This document shows positions 35,105 through 47,638 of a DNA stretch of 64,000 bases, one piece after another. Under the pieces are notes generated by a model. That model saw only the letters and a list, made by a program, of their open reading frames with translations. It had not been told where the DNA came from and ran no database searches. How positions within the stretch are numbered: position 1 is the stretch's first letter; each line of letters opens with the position of its first letter. Both the position numbers and the translations under genes were made by a program. This DNA is from Phlegmacium glaucopus (lineage: Eukaryota; Basidiomycota; Agaricomycetes; Agaricales; Cortinariaceae), in assembly GCA_015039465.1 (NCBI GenBank), contig MU130695.1, positions 574,666 to 638,665 on the forward strand, given 5' to 3'.

Positions 35105-38100
35105 TCAAATTACAATTTCACTATCATTCAGATTCATTCCACAAGTTACAAATACAAGCAAAGATATCCCATGATTCCATTCTGAGCTCTTCTGCCCATC
35201 AACTGCCCATATAATATTTTTTCTGTTTTTGGTTTTTGGTTCTTCACATAGAGAGGTCAGAGGTGTGATGATTTGGGTTGAGCATTGGCTTATTTTCTTG
35301 CTATAGTTCCAAATTAGCAAGTGCTTGTCAACAAATGAAAAGGAATGAATTGTAAAATCCATACATATGAGATTATTCAATGCAATTTGTACAGCCTCTT
35401 CAGCTAAAAATGCACTATTGGCATAAGGACCTTGGGAAAGATTTTCAACTGCTTCCTTGACAGAGGTGTCACAAGTTGATTGCTGGTAAAGTTGGACAGC
35501 TCTTTCCAAAGAGTCAGTTTCACTTGGGGATTCTTTGTGAAGAAAGAAAGACAAGTGGCCAAGAATAGCTGCAACTAATAGAAAAAAGTCAATATAGAGA
35601 GACTAGAGTATGAAAAAAGGTTGAATCAGATGCATACCAATTGCACAGTATATAGTTTCTTTTAAGTTGATGTTGGTAAACAGGCCAGTAAGCTTGAAAT
35701 TTTGAAAAATGAAATTTGCCATTTTTGGTATTTCCAGAGAGAAGATACTCACAATGAATGACATGATTTTGGAGATGGAATCCTGTACATTGAAAGTCAT
35801 GAAAACTGAATAAAAGAGAAAGAGTGAGTATAGAGATTAAAATGATATAAAAAAAATCACCAAATGTTATTACAGGCAGTAAAAAACAATATTAAGAGCA
35901 ACTGTAATACTTACCCTCTGTAAATAATGGTATTCCATAAGTAAGCAGAGAAAAGACAGATCACAAACTGTTTTCACATACAGTCTGTTGATAGATGTAT
36001 GTAATATAGTAAATGATAGATATAATGTCTTGAACATACATGCTGCCCAAAGAACAATGCCAATTAGGTTAGTAATAATAATAATAATATGATCTGTGCA
36101 CTTACATACTGTCCAAATAAATTGCAACATTAGTAAAAACAATGGTGATTAAATTGTAGCTCTCTTGCATACTTCCTGTCATCAGACACAAGAAAGCAGA
36201 CATCAATAAAGGTAAAGACTTCTCTGTGCTTGCACTTACTCTCTGCCAAAAGAGTAAACTAGAATCAAGACAGATCAAGATGGTCTTGCATCTACCAACT
36301 GTCAAGATAGATAGTAAGCTACAGTCAAGGCAGATCAAAATAGTCTTGCACTTACAGCCTTTCAAAAGAGTAAGCTAGACTAGTAGTAGAGTCAAGGTGG
36401 ATCAAGAAGTTCTTGCACTTACCAACTGTTAAAAGAGTAAGCCAGAGTCAAGGCAGATCAAAACAGTCTTGCACTTACCAACTATCAAAAGAGTAAGCTA
36501 GAGTCAGCAGACCAAGACAGTCTTGCACTTACAATCTGTCAAAAGTGTGAGCTAGAGTCAAGGCAGATGAAAATGGCCTGGCACTTACCAACTGCCAAAG
36601 GAGTAAGCTAAATTTAAGTAAGATCAGGATGGCCTTGTACTTACCTCCTGTTAAAAGAGTAAGCTAGAGTAAATGCAGCTCACAATGGTCTTCCACTTAC
36701 ATCCTGTCAAAAGGGTAAGATAGAGTAGAGGCAGATCAAGACAGTCTTGCACTTACACTCTGTGAAAAGAGTAAGCTAGAGTCAAGGCAGATCAAGGTCA
36801 TCTTGCACTTACATCCTGTCAAAAGAGTAAGCTGGAGTCAAAGCAGATCAAGATGGTCTTGTACTTACCAACTGTCAAAAGAGTAAGCTAGAGTGAAGGC
36901 AGTTCAAGACTGTCTTGCACTTACACCCTGTCAAAGAGGAAGCTAGGGTCCAGGAAAATCAAGATGATCTTGCACTTACAGCCTGTCAAAAAAGTAAGCT
37001 ATAGTCAAAGCATATGTATCAAGATAGTCTTGCACTTACAGCCTGGAAAGAGAGTAAGGTGTAGTCAAAGGCAGATCAAGATGGCCTTGCACTTACCAAC
37101 TGTCAAAACAGTAAGCCAAAGACAAAGCAGATCAAGAGAGCCTTGCACTTACCAACTGTCGAAGGACTAAGCTGTAGTCAAGGCAGATCAAAATGGTCTT
37201 GCACTTACTTCCTGTGAAAGGAGTAAGATAGAGTCAAGACAAATTGAAATGGTTGTGCACTTACCTCCTGTTAAAGGAGTAAGCTAAAGCCAAGGCAGAT
37301 TAAGATGGTCTTGCACTCACATCCTGTTAAAAAAGCTGAAATTGAGGCAGATCAAGATGTCTTGCACTTACTGTCTGTCAAAAGAGTAAGCTAGATTCAA
37401 AGCAAATCAAGATGGTCCTTCACTTACTCTCTGTCAAGAGAGTAAGCCAAGGTCAATGTAGATCAAGATGAACTTGCACATACTAACTGTTTAAAGAGTA
37501 AGCTAGAGTCAAAGTAGATGAAAAGGGCCTTGTACTTACCAACTGTCAAAGAAGTAAGCTAGAGTCAAGGCAAATTAAGATGGTTTTGCATTTACCTCCT
37601 GTAAAAAGGGTAAGCTAGAGTCAAGGCACATCATGGTCTTGTACTTACATCCTGTAAAAAGAGTAAGCTAGTCAAAGCAAATCAAGATGGTCCTGCACTT
37701 ACTCTCTGTCAAAATAATAAGCTAAAGTCAAGACAGATGAAGATGGTCCTGCACTTACTGCCTATCAAAAGACTAAACTAAACCCAAGGCAGATCAAGAT
37801 GGTCTTGCACTTACTCTCTGTCAAAAGATTAAGCTAGACTTGAGGCAGGTCAGTCTTGCACTTACCAACTGTCAAAGAGTAAGCTAGAGTCAAGTCAGAT
37901 CAGGATGGTCTTGCACTTACTCTCTGTCAAAAGAGTAGGCTAGAGTCCAAGCAGATCAAGATGGTCTTGCACTTACATCCTGTCAAAAGAGTAAGCAAGA
38001 ATAAAGGCAGATCAAGAATGGTATTTCAATTACTCTCTATCAGAAGCGTAAGCTAGAATCAAGACAGATGGAGATGGACTTGCACACACCTTCTGTCAAA

Positions 38101-40917
38101 ACAGTTAGCTGGGGCAGATCAAGATGGACTTGCACATACTAACTATCAGAAGAGTAAGTTAGAGTCAATTGCAGATTTAAGAGGGTCTTGGACTTACTGC
38201 CTGTCAAAGAAGTAAGCTAGAGTCAAGGCAGATCAAGATGCTCTTGCACTTACTCTCTGTCAAAATAGTAAGCTAAAGTAAAGGTAGATCAAGACAGTCT
38301 TATACTTACAATCTGTCAAAAGAGTAAGCTAGAGTCAAGGCAAATAAAAATGGTATTGCATTTACCAACTGTCAAAATAATAAGCTACAGTCAAAGCAGA
38401 TAAAGACAGTCCTATACTTACACTCTGTCAAAGGAATAAACTAGGATAAAGGCAGATTAAGATGGTCTAGCACTTACTCTCTGTCAAAGGAGTAAGCTAG
38501 AGTCAAGGCAGATCAAGATGGTCTTGCATTTACCATCTGTTAGGAGTGAGCTAGAGTCAAGGTAGATTGAGATGGCTTTGCACTTACTAACTGTCAAAGG
38601 AGTAAGTTGGGGCCAAGGCACCATGAGGATGGTCTTGCACTTACCTCCTGTCAAAGGAGTAAGCTAGAGTCAAGGACAAATTGAGTCTTGCACTTACTCT
38701 CTGCCAAAGGAGTAAGCTAGAGCTAAGACAGATCAAGATGATCTTGTGCTTACTCTCTGTCAAAAGACTAGGCTTAGGTCAAAGCAGATCAAGATGGTCT
38801 TGTGTTTACCTCCTGTCAAAAGAGTAAGCTGGAGTCAAGGCAGATCAAAATTGTCTAAGCTTGCACTTACATTCTGTTTAAAGAGTAAGCTGGGGCAGAT
38901 CAAGATAGTCTTGCACTTACCATCTGTTATGACAATAAGCTAGAGTCAAGACAGGTTAAGATGGCCTTGCACTTACTGCCTATCAAAGGAGTAAGGTAGA
39001 GTCAAGGCAGATCAAGATGGTCTTTCCCTTACTCTCTGTCAAAAGAGTAAGCTAGAGTAAAAGCAGATCAAGATGCTCTTGCACTTACTATCTGTTAAAG
39101 GAGTGAGCTAGAGTCAAGGCAGGTGAAGTTGGTCTTGCACTTACCAACTGTCAAAAGAGTAAGTAGAGTTGACACAGATCAAGATGATTGTGCACTTACA
39201 TCCTGTCAAAAGAGTAAGCTAGAGTCAAGGCACATCCAGATGTCTTTCACTTACATTCTATCACAAGAGTAAGATAGAGTCAAGGCAGATCATGATGGTC
39301 TTGCACTTACCATCTGTTATAAGAGTAAGCTAGAGTCAAGGCAAATTGGGATGGTCTTGCACTTACATCCTGTCAAAGAGTAAGCTAGAGTTAAGGTGGA
39401 ACAATGGTCTTGCACTTACATCCTGTCAAAAGAGTAAGCTAGAGTCAAGGCAGATCAAGAAACTCTTGCACTTACCAACTGTAAAAATAGTAAGCTAGCA
39501 TCAAGCAGATCAAAATGGTCCTGCACTTACAACCTATCAGAGAAAGTGAGGTAAGCAGCCATATAATATAATGAATTGTTCTTCCATACACACTGTTATA
39601 AAATATATATTAGTCCAGTTTTTGAGCACTAAATGCCTAAGACAACACTCTACACAGGTCAATCAGTTGTCAGTGGCTTATTGTAGTGTGATCAATACAT
39701 ACTACAATGTGTGGAAAATATCCCAGCACAATTGCCATATAATCTACCCCATCTCTTTTATTCTTCTTGAAATATTTCAAGAGACTGGATTCTGCCTTAT
39801 TTACACTTCTAGGTCTCATGTTAATGTGTTAAATTTAAAAGATGATGGTTGCCCACCTTTTAACTCCATATGCAACACATAACTCAACATTGTTTTTCTG
39901 TGTTGAAAGAAGGAGCTGTTGTAATTCTTCACTAGAGAGTGCAGCTGTTGTTTTTTCAATCAAGTCTTTACAATCAGCCCCAGGCTCATGCATTTCTACA
40001 TCACATAATTAACCAAATAGCTATTAATAAGTATAACACTTACTTCGAAACACAACATATGCCTTGGGTGGATATTTAAACTCTTCAAACCGCGGATGAA
40101 TACTCTGTTCAAAATCAGTCCAAGCTCTTTCGGGAGCTTGTTGCATTGACTCAGCCCTACTGTTACCTTCCTTCATGAGTTGCTTGATTTTAGCAACATC
40201 AAGAGAGTCAGTCTTAGTCCACAAGACAATCACCGGTACTTCACAAAGTCATCCCTCATGATAAGATATTGATAAGATAAGCACATACCAAGCCCTGTCC
40301 CACATTCACTGAAGAACTTCTTCTCCGCTGCAGTGATTGGCCGGTCATCGCTTGTTGGAATGCAGTACCTATTTCTCTGTGAAAAAATTGTTCTCTAAAG
40401 GCGAGTACTAACATTACCAGATTGCATGAAGTTGCTCCTTCACATTTTTTGCCCTCGAACGCTCCTTAATGAATTCCTGTACCAACTTCAACTCCTGAGC
40501 ACCGCCAGCTTCAAAACCACGGGAATCATGAAAAATAAAACCAGGGTTGCTCTCAAATATCATTTGATTCTCAATATCATGCTCTCCACGCTACAGTGTG
40601 AGGATATTAATTGGACATAGTAGCCCAATATTAATGCATGAACCACTTACCTTCATGGATGGATCAAGTGCCGACGACTCGATCTGGGATCATGGGTATG
40701 GATGTCAATATCTGGCATTAACTTTATCCATATAATTCACCTTCCTACCGTCTGGACTGAAGATCATAGGTTCTCCTGTAGCGTTGCAGAGCCTTCGCAG
40801 GATTGTGGTCTTGCCCGCGTTGGCTCGGCCGACCATGAGGATACGGAATTGAGTAAACCTTGCTTGCAGTTTCCGAATCTGCTCAGTAGTGAGTTGAGAT
40901 TTCGACGAAGTAGACAT
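35105..40917 (-). CDS. MMR_HSR1-like P-loop GTPase, copy 2, with a 66-microexon array
   Basis: Paralogue of the 9722-15178 gene with the same exon order: MSTSSKSQLTTEQ and P-loop GRANAGKTT (40917 down), HDSRGFEAGG (about 40530), YCIPTSDDRPITAAEKKFF, IVLWTKTD (about 40220), an MHEPGADCKDLI-type exon, then VNKAESSLLKYF to GYFPHIV, ending at 39703 on a codon boundary. The array follows (35783-39702), then DSISKIMSFI (35782-35753), KLTGLFTNINLKE, HLSFFLHKESP and LAEEAVQIALNN. A contiguous frame continues to a stop at 35105 (WAVDGQKSSEWNHGISL) if the last potential intron is retained. Splicing it by the copy 1 model instead gives an early stop, so the exact end is uncertain. No inactivating lesion is seen in the G domain. 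Confidence 0.75.
35783..39702 (-). repeat. Tandem intron / single-codon-exon array, copy 2 (66 units)
   Basis: Same unit as in copy 1: a ~53-nt intron plus a 3-nt exon, period about 56 bp. I counted 66 triplets by hand without a gap. They use 22 different codons: TTG x12, AGA x11, GAT x8, GAG x5, then TTA, GCT, GCA and ATG x3 each, and rarer ones. No triplet is a stop. Leu, Arg, Asp, Glu and Ala dominate. The six triplets at the low-coordinate end (AGA GAA TAT CAT ACT AGG) align with copy 1 (AGA GAT AGT CAT ACT AGG); the middle and start do not align. Confidence 0.85.
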
Positions 40918-42335
40918 TGCGAAAGACACTGCGAAAGACACTCTTGTAGATGTTAGCGACAAGGTTGGGCACAGACAGCCGACCGTCAGTCAAGGCACTA
41001 CATTGTGACTGTCACTAGGGCCCACTCAAGGAACGGGAACTTGAATCCTTCTGCTTTGGTGAAAGGTGAGGAGAATTATTATAATCCTACTTATCACAGA
41101 ACAAAAGTTGTTGAACGGTGGAGAACATTAGAGGGTGAGCAAAGGGTGAGAGACCATCACGGTGATCAAAAAAATCTAAAGATAACCTACAGGTTGCTTG
41201 CAGGCGACGAAAATCACACAGGAATTTTCTCTGGACTCGAAAGTTCAGAGCATCCCTTCTCGCAATATCGTTGATATGGCGCCCACTCAGGCTATACTAA
41301 CAACCCCAGAGCCCCATGGTTGAGCCTAACGCCGCGACCAGAAGTGGACAAGACCCCTGGGCCGACTTGTTCGTTTTTATTTATCAATCAAACCTGAGGC
41401 CTGAGGGGTGTCTAGAGTTCAGATGAAGTCCCAGCTTTTACAACTCTTCAATTTCAATCAAAGAATATATTGCGTAAAATCCAAATTTCTTTAATTCTTA
41501 TATCGTCGTCATCTGAGTCGGCAGCGCTCTGAACCCCTCACCTCAAGCTCCTGTAACCCATACTTTCATGTCCACCCAGTCTGACTTGTGGAGGCGACCG
41601 GCAAAATGTGGCCTTCAGGAAAAAATCTGTAAGTGTTCAACGTCAACGTTCAACCTTAACACATGTCATGCATCAACATTGGTATAATTACTCAATTATC
41701 GTCGTCGATCAGAGCGCACATGAACTCCAATTCTCCGCTTCGGTTTCCGGCGCTTTGGTGACCTTGCTCCTGTAGCCCTCCTGGATGAAAATCGCACGCC
41801 CTCGCCCGATTCCACCACCCAAATCTGACTCGAAGCAGGGCTGGTGAGGGCGAAGCCTTCATAAATTCCAAGTTGGGTGCCGTTAGCATCAGTAGTTTCA
41901 CAATAAACTTGAATTTGAACAGATTTTTTTCCGCGGGGGTGGGCCGCGGGAAGTAGTGCCAGCTATTGAACCAAAATCAGGTCAAGGAGTCGAAGGGTGA
42001 GTCGAAGGATATGTTATTGCAATGAATGAATGACTACACTGAAAGGTTAGACGCGACGACGCGCGCTCAGGTGTCATTAACGCCGACGCCACAAACACAG
42101 TTTGCTGATACGCAGACACGCACGTTGAGAAACCGTAGTTACAATTTGCGGTTGCGCATCCACACGAAATCAAAAAGTCAATCAATCGGATGGGAATGTT
42201 CTGAACACCAATGCGTTAAATCCCAGTACATCACAACCAGCCTCATACCAAGTGCTAAATCCGAGATGGGTGAAATGAACAGTGGAAGCTGAGAGACGAG
42301 GTCTCTAGTCGCTGCGCGTGCGACACCCGCTACTA
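40918..42335. other. Intergenic region upstream of GTPase copy 2
   Basis: No gene is supported. The first ~80 bases contain a short duplicated motif (TGCGAAAGACA twice near 40918-40940) and similarity to the copy 1 upstream flank. Short frames between 41000 and 42300 have no recognisable protein content. Confidence 0.5.
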
Positions 42336-43250
42336 CTACTTCGGTGGTGGTGGGGAGTTTGCATCAAGATCAAGTGGGAGTGGTAATCCAGTTGGATATA
42401 CGGCCATGATAAAGTCGATGCTCCATTCTAGACCTTCGCTTCTATCATGAACCACTGCTTCAGCATCTGTATCATCCATTTCGATGACAGCTTCGATGGA
42501 TTCTATAATGAATAGTGTCAATATAATAAAAAGCTCCCTATTGCTTGGGGACCGAGACCGAATAGAGACGCGACGTATTGAATAACGTTCCAGTCGTACC
42601 CGTTCTTCCTCTCCAGTTTGTTGTAGGTACTTTAGGGGCGTGCATTAGTTCAGTGCAAAAGAACGACAACTTGAAGTAATATTATATTGTAACACGTGAA
42701 TGCATAATGAAGTACACTTGAATCAATTCGGGCCCCTACAAGGACTGGATAGTAACAACCTGATCAGTTTCTGCACATAGCATTAGCCACAGTTTGGAGA
42801 ACCACAGAACAGTAGACTGTAACGTACCAACGGATTTGATCTCACTAGATTTAATACTCTTGAAAGATTCGAGAAACTGCTCTGGAATAGTGGCAGAGAA
42901 CCCCTATATCAGAAATAGTAAATCAACTTGAAACGAAAGGTCGACTTTGCGCAGAGGAGCAGCTTTACATTAATAAAGCCTGATTCCCAGAAGCGATCTT
43001 TCACGGTTCCGCCTATGAGATAAGATAAGGTTAATATTTGTGAAACTTTCCTCGTCTCAAATTTGAGCCCAACGAAACCCGTCCTTACCATTGTCAACTA
43101 CATCCTCAGCGTATTTCTCAACCTGCTCTTTGGAAACATCGTCTTGGAAAACAATAATGACTGCTTGGCTTCTAATGAAACATTGGGTAGTTCAATGATA
43201 TTCTGACCCACGGGTCATAGGAAACAGGACCCGACTTACTGTGAAGACAT
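42336..43250 (-). CDS. Proteinase inhibitor I9 family protein (POIA1-like)
   Basis: The start at 43250 (MSS) leads through a short intron to QAVIIVFQDDVSKEQVEKYA, EDVVDNGGTVKDRFWESGF, INVKGFSATIPEQFLESFKS and SIEAVIEMDDTDAEAV. This is the whole I9 fold (the subtilisin propeptide fold; the family includes Pleurotus proteinase A inhibitor 1). The core is the usual ~75-80 residues; about 35 extra C-terminal residues (LEWSIDFIMAVYPTGLPLPL, ending PPPPK) are unusual. No signal peptide is present, which fits an intracellular inhibitor or chaperone of a subtilase. At least four introns are needed. The gene is bounded by stop TAG at 42336. Confidence 0.75.
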
Positions 43251-43539
43251 ATTATAGGTAATCTCTGTCGTTCGGGGTACTTTCTAGGTGTTAAGGAAAC
43301 GTTGGATGATGTGGTACAGATGGAAGCCTGACTAAGTGCTGCGCCTCTTATATCTCATCGCATTGACAATTATCTGATAAGTCACTATCTGATCGGAACT
43401 TCAGTCATCCCGGCCCCACATCTTCCTGACACCACAACAAAGAAGCGTACAATTTCCTAAAAAAAGAACAGAGTACCCGAATATATGTATACGATTGAAA
43501 GAATCATACCCCCTCAAAAACTTTTACAAAAAATCCAAC

Positions 43540-46500
43540 TTACGCGACATCAAACCCACCAACTGCACGAATACCCTCAACCAAACGTCGATATTCTCGT
43601 AACAGTTCTCCTACTTCCGAAAGACGTAGATCATCTGGGGTGCATTCAATAAACCGTTTCTTTGGCGGTGCCAAACGTAGCTGTAATGGTGACGATGATG
43701 ACGCTAATGGAGGACTTGGAGGACCGACCCGTGGGTTGACAGCGGCTGCTTGGGCGTTCCGAAGGAGAAGGGAAGATCTCGGTGAGCCAGGAGGCGATGT
43801 CTATCACGGAAAAAGTAGGTGTAAGATTTCGTTATCTCTAGTCTTCCAAAGTCACACACGTACTTTGGACGCAGCAAGGGCGGATACAGAGGCCAGCCGA
43901 TCCGATAAACTCTTTCTCGTTCTCGGTCTAACCGTTTTCCTACTCTTGCCGTCTCTTTCCTTTCCTGCACTGAGCATATTTTCGAAACTGCGTATGCTCC
44001 TAGCATCACCAGCCCCAGAAACAGCTTCCGGAATATTACTATCTCCTTCATCGCCACTATCGCTTTCTTCATCACCAGTTGGCCCGTTTTCAGACCTATC
44101 ATCCGTCTCTTCGTCGTCATCTTGACTCCCATCGTGCCAAGATGCCTTGGACCTCAAAGACGATGGCCTAGAAACCGTGATCAGCTGCTGACCGGACTCT
44201 TCCCCTGTCGAACGAGCACGTGCAGCACCACCTATCGGTAACGATGCAGCAAGACTGGCGATCGAAAACCCACTCTCTCGCCTATTAAGCAAACCAAAAC
44301 CCCCTGGTTTCATGTGTTCAGTGGTCTCAATTCCTGGTGACAATTTATTCCCAGTCGGAATCGGAATGGCGCTACTCGGCATGAAAGACCTCAAAATGCC
44401 GAAAGAAGAATCGACCACTCCACTGATGACTTTATTAGCAGAATCAGCAATCGCATCGACGTGTTGCTCAACACGGCCGCGAAGGCCACCATCCACTGGT
44501 ACTAACGGAGTTTCCGAGGTAAGTGGACTCCTCGTCAATGGAATCGGAGTCAGATCAGCCGTACTACATGAAAGATCAGAGTTTGACTAGATAAAATTTG
44601 ACATTTGGCAATAACGAACCTTGTCACTTTCTCGCTATCTCCCAATCCCAATGCAGCCATATCGACGTTTTCCAAAAACTCAGCAACGGCCATCAAGTTG
44701 ATTAAACAATAACTTTCCTCTCCTCCAACAGATTGATTCCTAAAGCGTTGCGTAAATAGGAGGTTGGATACAAGACGTGGAGGGTTGCATTTGACAACAG
44801 AGAATATGATCAAGGGCAGGAGAACGTCACCAGACACAATCGTGGGTTCTTTCGGTAATGAAGTGGCAGCTACCTCAGGTGATGATGCTTCTGAAGAAGA
44901 GACCGTGGTGCTGAGAACGAGAGGTGGGGGTAAATGCTTGATTCTAGATGAAGGTGAATTACTTTCGGGCGGCGGCGAAAGGACGGCTTCTGGAGAAAGT
45001 TGAAATGAGGAGACGGGTGGTGGCACAGCTAAACTAGATATTTCGGGGATGATTTCTGATGGTGGGGGAACTTGTATTAGTGCAGAAGGTAGGGCCGTGA
45101 CATTGACCTCCAGCTCAGCTGGTACGATGGTCGGTTTCGCAGTTTCAGGTCCATTGTCGAGGTCTTCTTCATACTTAGCGTCATTCTCAGATATCAAACG
45201 AATAGGAGGTAATTTAGATAACCCATCTTGTGCATGTTAAAGATCAGGATTCCGCGCGGAATCAAATAATCAATGAGGCAACTTACCCACTACAAGTTTA
45301 TGAGCTGCAACAAGCATTGCCGCCTTGTCTCCTGGACTTTGACAGGCATCCAAGCCGGTTAACACTTGAGGTGGAGATGAGCAACATTACATGGGCAATG
45401 AGAACAGTAGTTAGAGAAAAAAACTCACTATCACCACAAGCCTTGACCACATGATCCAGTTCCCCCTCATTGACAACTCCGCCTACCTCGATACCAAGAT
45501 GCCCAAGACCCAAATCCAACAAATTGAGCGCTGCAACCCGACTTGACAATGCCTCATCGTGGGAAGCATCATCAGTCGTAGGCTGCATAAATAATCTGTA
45601 CCAAAAGTTAATATCTCGTATGAAAAAAAAAAAAAACAGAAACAAGCCAAAAAACGAACGAACCGGTCATAGAATAAGGATGTGATCGTACGCTCCACTG
45701 CCTCCATAATCTCTCGTACCCTCGTCTCACTTTCCATCATCTCATGTTCACGTTGTTCCCTTTCCTTATCATCTTCTCCATCTGATTCCGGATATTTCTC
45801 GCTCTGTTTCGATAAAAACGGTACTCCTCCAACCCTCATATCTTGTTCCAAACACAAGTAGAAATCTTGTAACCTTTCGGCAGCTTCGTCTGGATTTTCT
45901 GCAATTGGGTTTACAAGATATCTGATAGAATTGGTCTCCTTGTCAGGCCTTTTCTTCAAAACAGAACTGCTGGATGGGGCTTTGACGAAAGGATACCATG
46001 TAGCGGTCATATCTTGTACTCGCTCAACGATCCAACCAGGCATTGGAATGCTGCCTAAGGACGCGGTAGCATTCAAAGCTGCTTCCAATTCCGCCTTCAA
46101 GATCTTGTTCATTTCCCCTCCAATTTCCTCGCGAACGATTCTACGATCAATGGTAAAAGCAGAAACCTCAACAGGAGCATGAGAGTCTTGTGCTGAGTCG
46201 ACACTATGAAGAGATGCTGGGGGAGAGGCGGAAACTGGTGGGGTTGATGACTTGACATAATTACTGCCGCCGAAGAGCGAAGCAAATGTATTCGTTAGGC
46301 GTGAAGGCGCTGCTGTGCTACTTGCAGTGGTGGTTGGGCGGTTATTGAGTCGAGGAGGTAGTGGCGGCTTTGCCGCCGATTGAGAACGAGGTGGGAGCAC
46401 AATTGAAGCAACATACGAGGGAACTATATATTGCGGATAGGTGATATCAGGAAATGACATGGGTAGAGGAGGCAAGAGGGAAAATGTAGATGATTTTGTA

Positions 46501-47277
46501 GCAGGGTTGAGGAGGTCTTGGAAGAGTTTCGATGTAGGGTGAATGGTAGAGCGGAAAGTCAATGTTTCGCTGAGGAAACATGGTGATGAGTTTCAATCCC
46601 ATAAATTGAGAGATAACACACTCATTAAGGGTTCCACGAAGACCAGATAGAGTGACGATCTGAGCATTATTCCGTGAAGAACCTTCGCACAGTACAACAT
46701 GATCTTTCACAAACTCAGCCGTGATCTTCTCGTGAATAAGTGCAGGTTCTAAGGGAAGCAATAACGTCGCCTTTACTCATAGAAGGTCGAATCAATGAGA
46801 ATTTCAAGCATAAGAAACGATACAAGGACATGCCTTGCTAGAAGTAATCGCGCTGTAGATCTCCGTCCACTCTTCAGAATAATCGCAATCTAAAACTAAT
46901 TTTTCAAGGATCGACCATCCAAGTGACCCGCTATCCAAACCAATATTTTGCGCAGCTGCTTTCAAGTGCATAAGCTGAAGTTTACTTGTGGCATCCCCTT
47001 GGTGTTGTTGAACAGATGGTGGGTGGGCTGTAGCCGTAGTCGCTGATGTAGGCGCGACGCGTTGTCGAGGCGTATACGGAACATATTTGGGGTTTCCATT
47101 GACACTGAGGGTAGCACCACTCCCAGAAATGGCCCCAGAATCTGAGGGCGCTGGAGAAGCTGGTCCAGGCGACGAAAGTGGGTGTGCCTCATGGGCAGCT
47201 GCCGCTTGTTGTAGCCTTGACCCAGATGTTCGTCCTATAGAGATCGCAGGAAAATCGTTCTCTCGCTTTGAGGTCAT
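43540..47277 (-). CDS. VPS9-domain guanine nucleotide exchange factor
   Basis: ATG 47277 (MTSKRENDFPAISIG) opens a long, partly disordered protein. Ordered helical blocks occur (ILEKLVLDCDYSEEWTEIYS, IREIMEAVERTITSLFYDR, then HDEALSSRVAALNLLDLGLG). The VPS9 core is at 44860-44650: DVLLPLIIFSVVKCNPPRLV, SNLLFTQRFRN and GGEESYCLINLMAVAEFLEN, including the conserved Asp and Pro and the 'Y..N...A..FI' helix. A disordered acidic/serine-rich region and a conserved C-terminal helix (LRLSEVGELLREYRRLVEGI) end at TAA 43540. VPS9 domains activate Rab5-type GTPases on endosomes. The long layout is more like Muk1-type than the short CUE-ending Vps9. Confidence 0.85.
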
Positions 47278-47638
47278 GGTGGCTTGTTAGATGAGGTTCT
47301 ATAGTCCGAGAAGTTTAATAATGTGGTTCTTGGCTCCAGAATGTCCGTCCTCACCGTGAAAAGCGGTTAATATAGATAATGATGACCTATCCTACCCTTG
47401 GACTAGGTTTTCTGTCTGCATTCGCTGATTGTCAGCAAGAGAATAATATGCCAGCTCAACGCCCAACGATGAGCAAGATCCCGATAGGTATAGTATACAT
47501 ACATAGGCCAACCCTGGCCGTTGTAACAGGGCTGATGTCACAGCTATTTTCCTTCAGCCTTGATCCACAACAATTCAAGGGCCTCATAATAATACAGGTT
47601 TTGGCTCATAACTAGTGTTCTATGTTCCCTTCACAACC

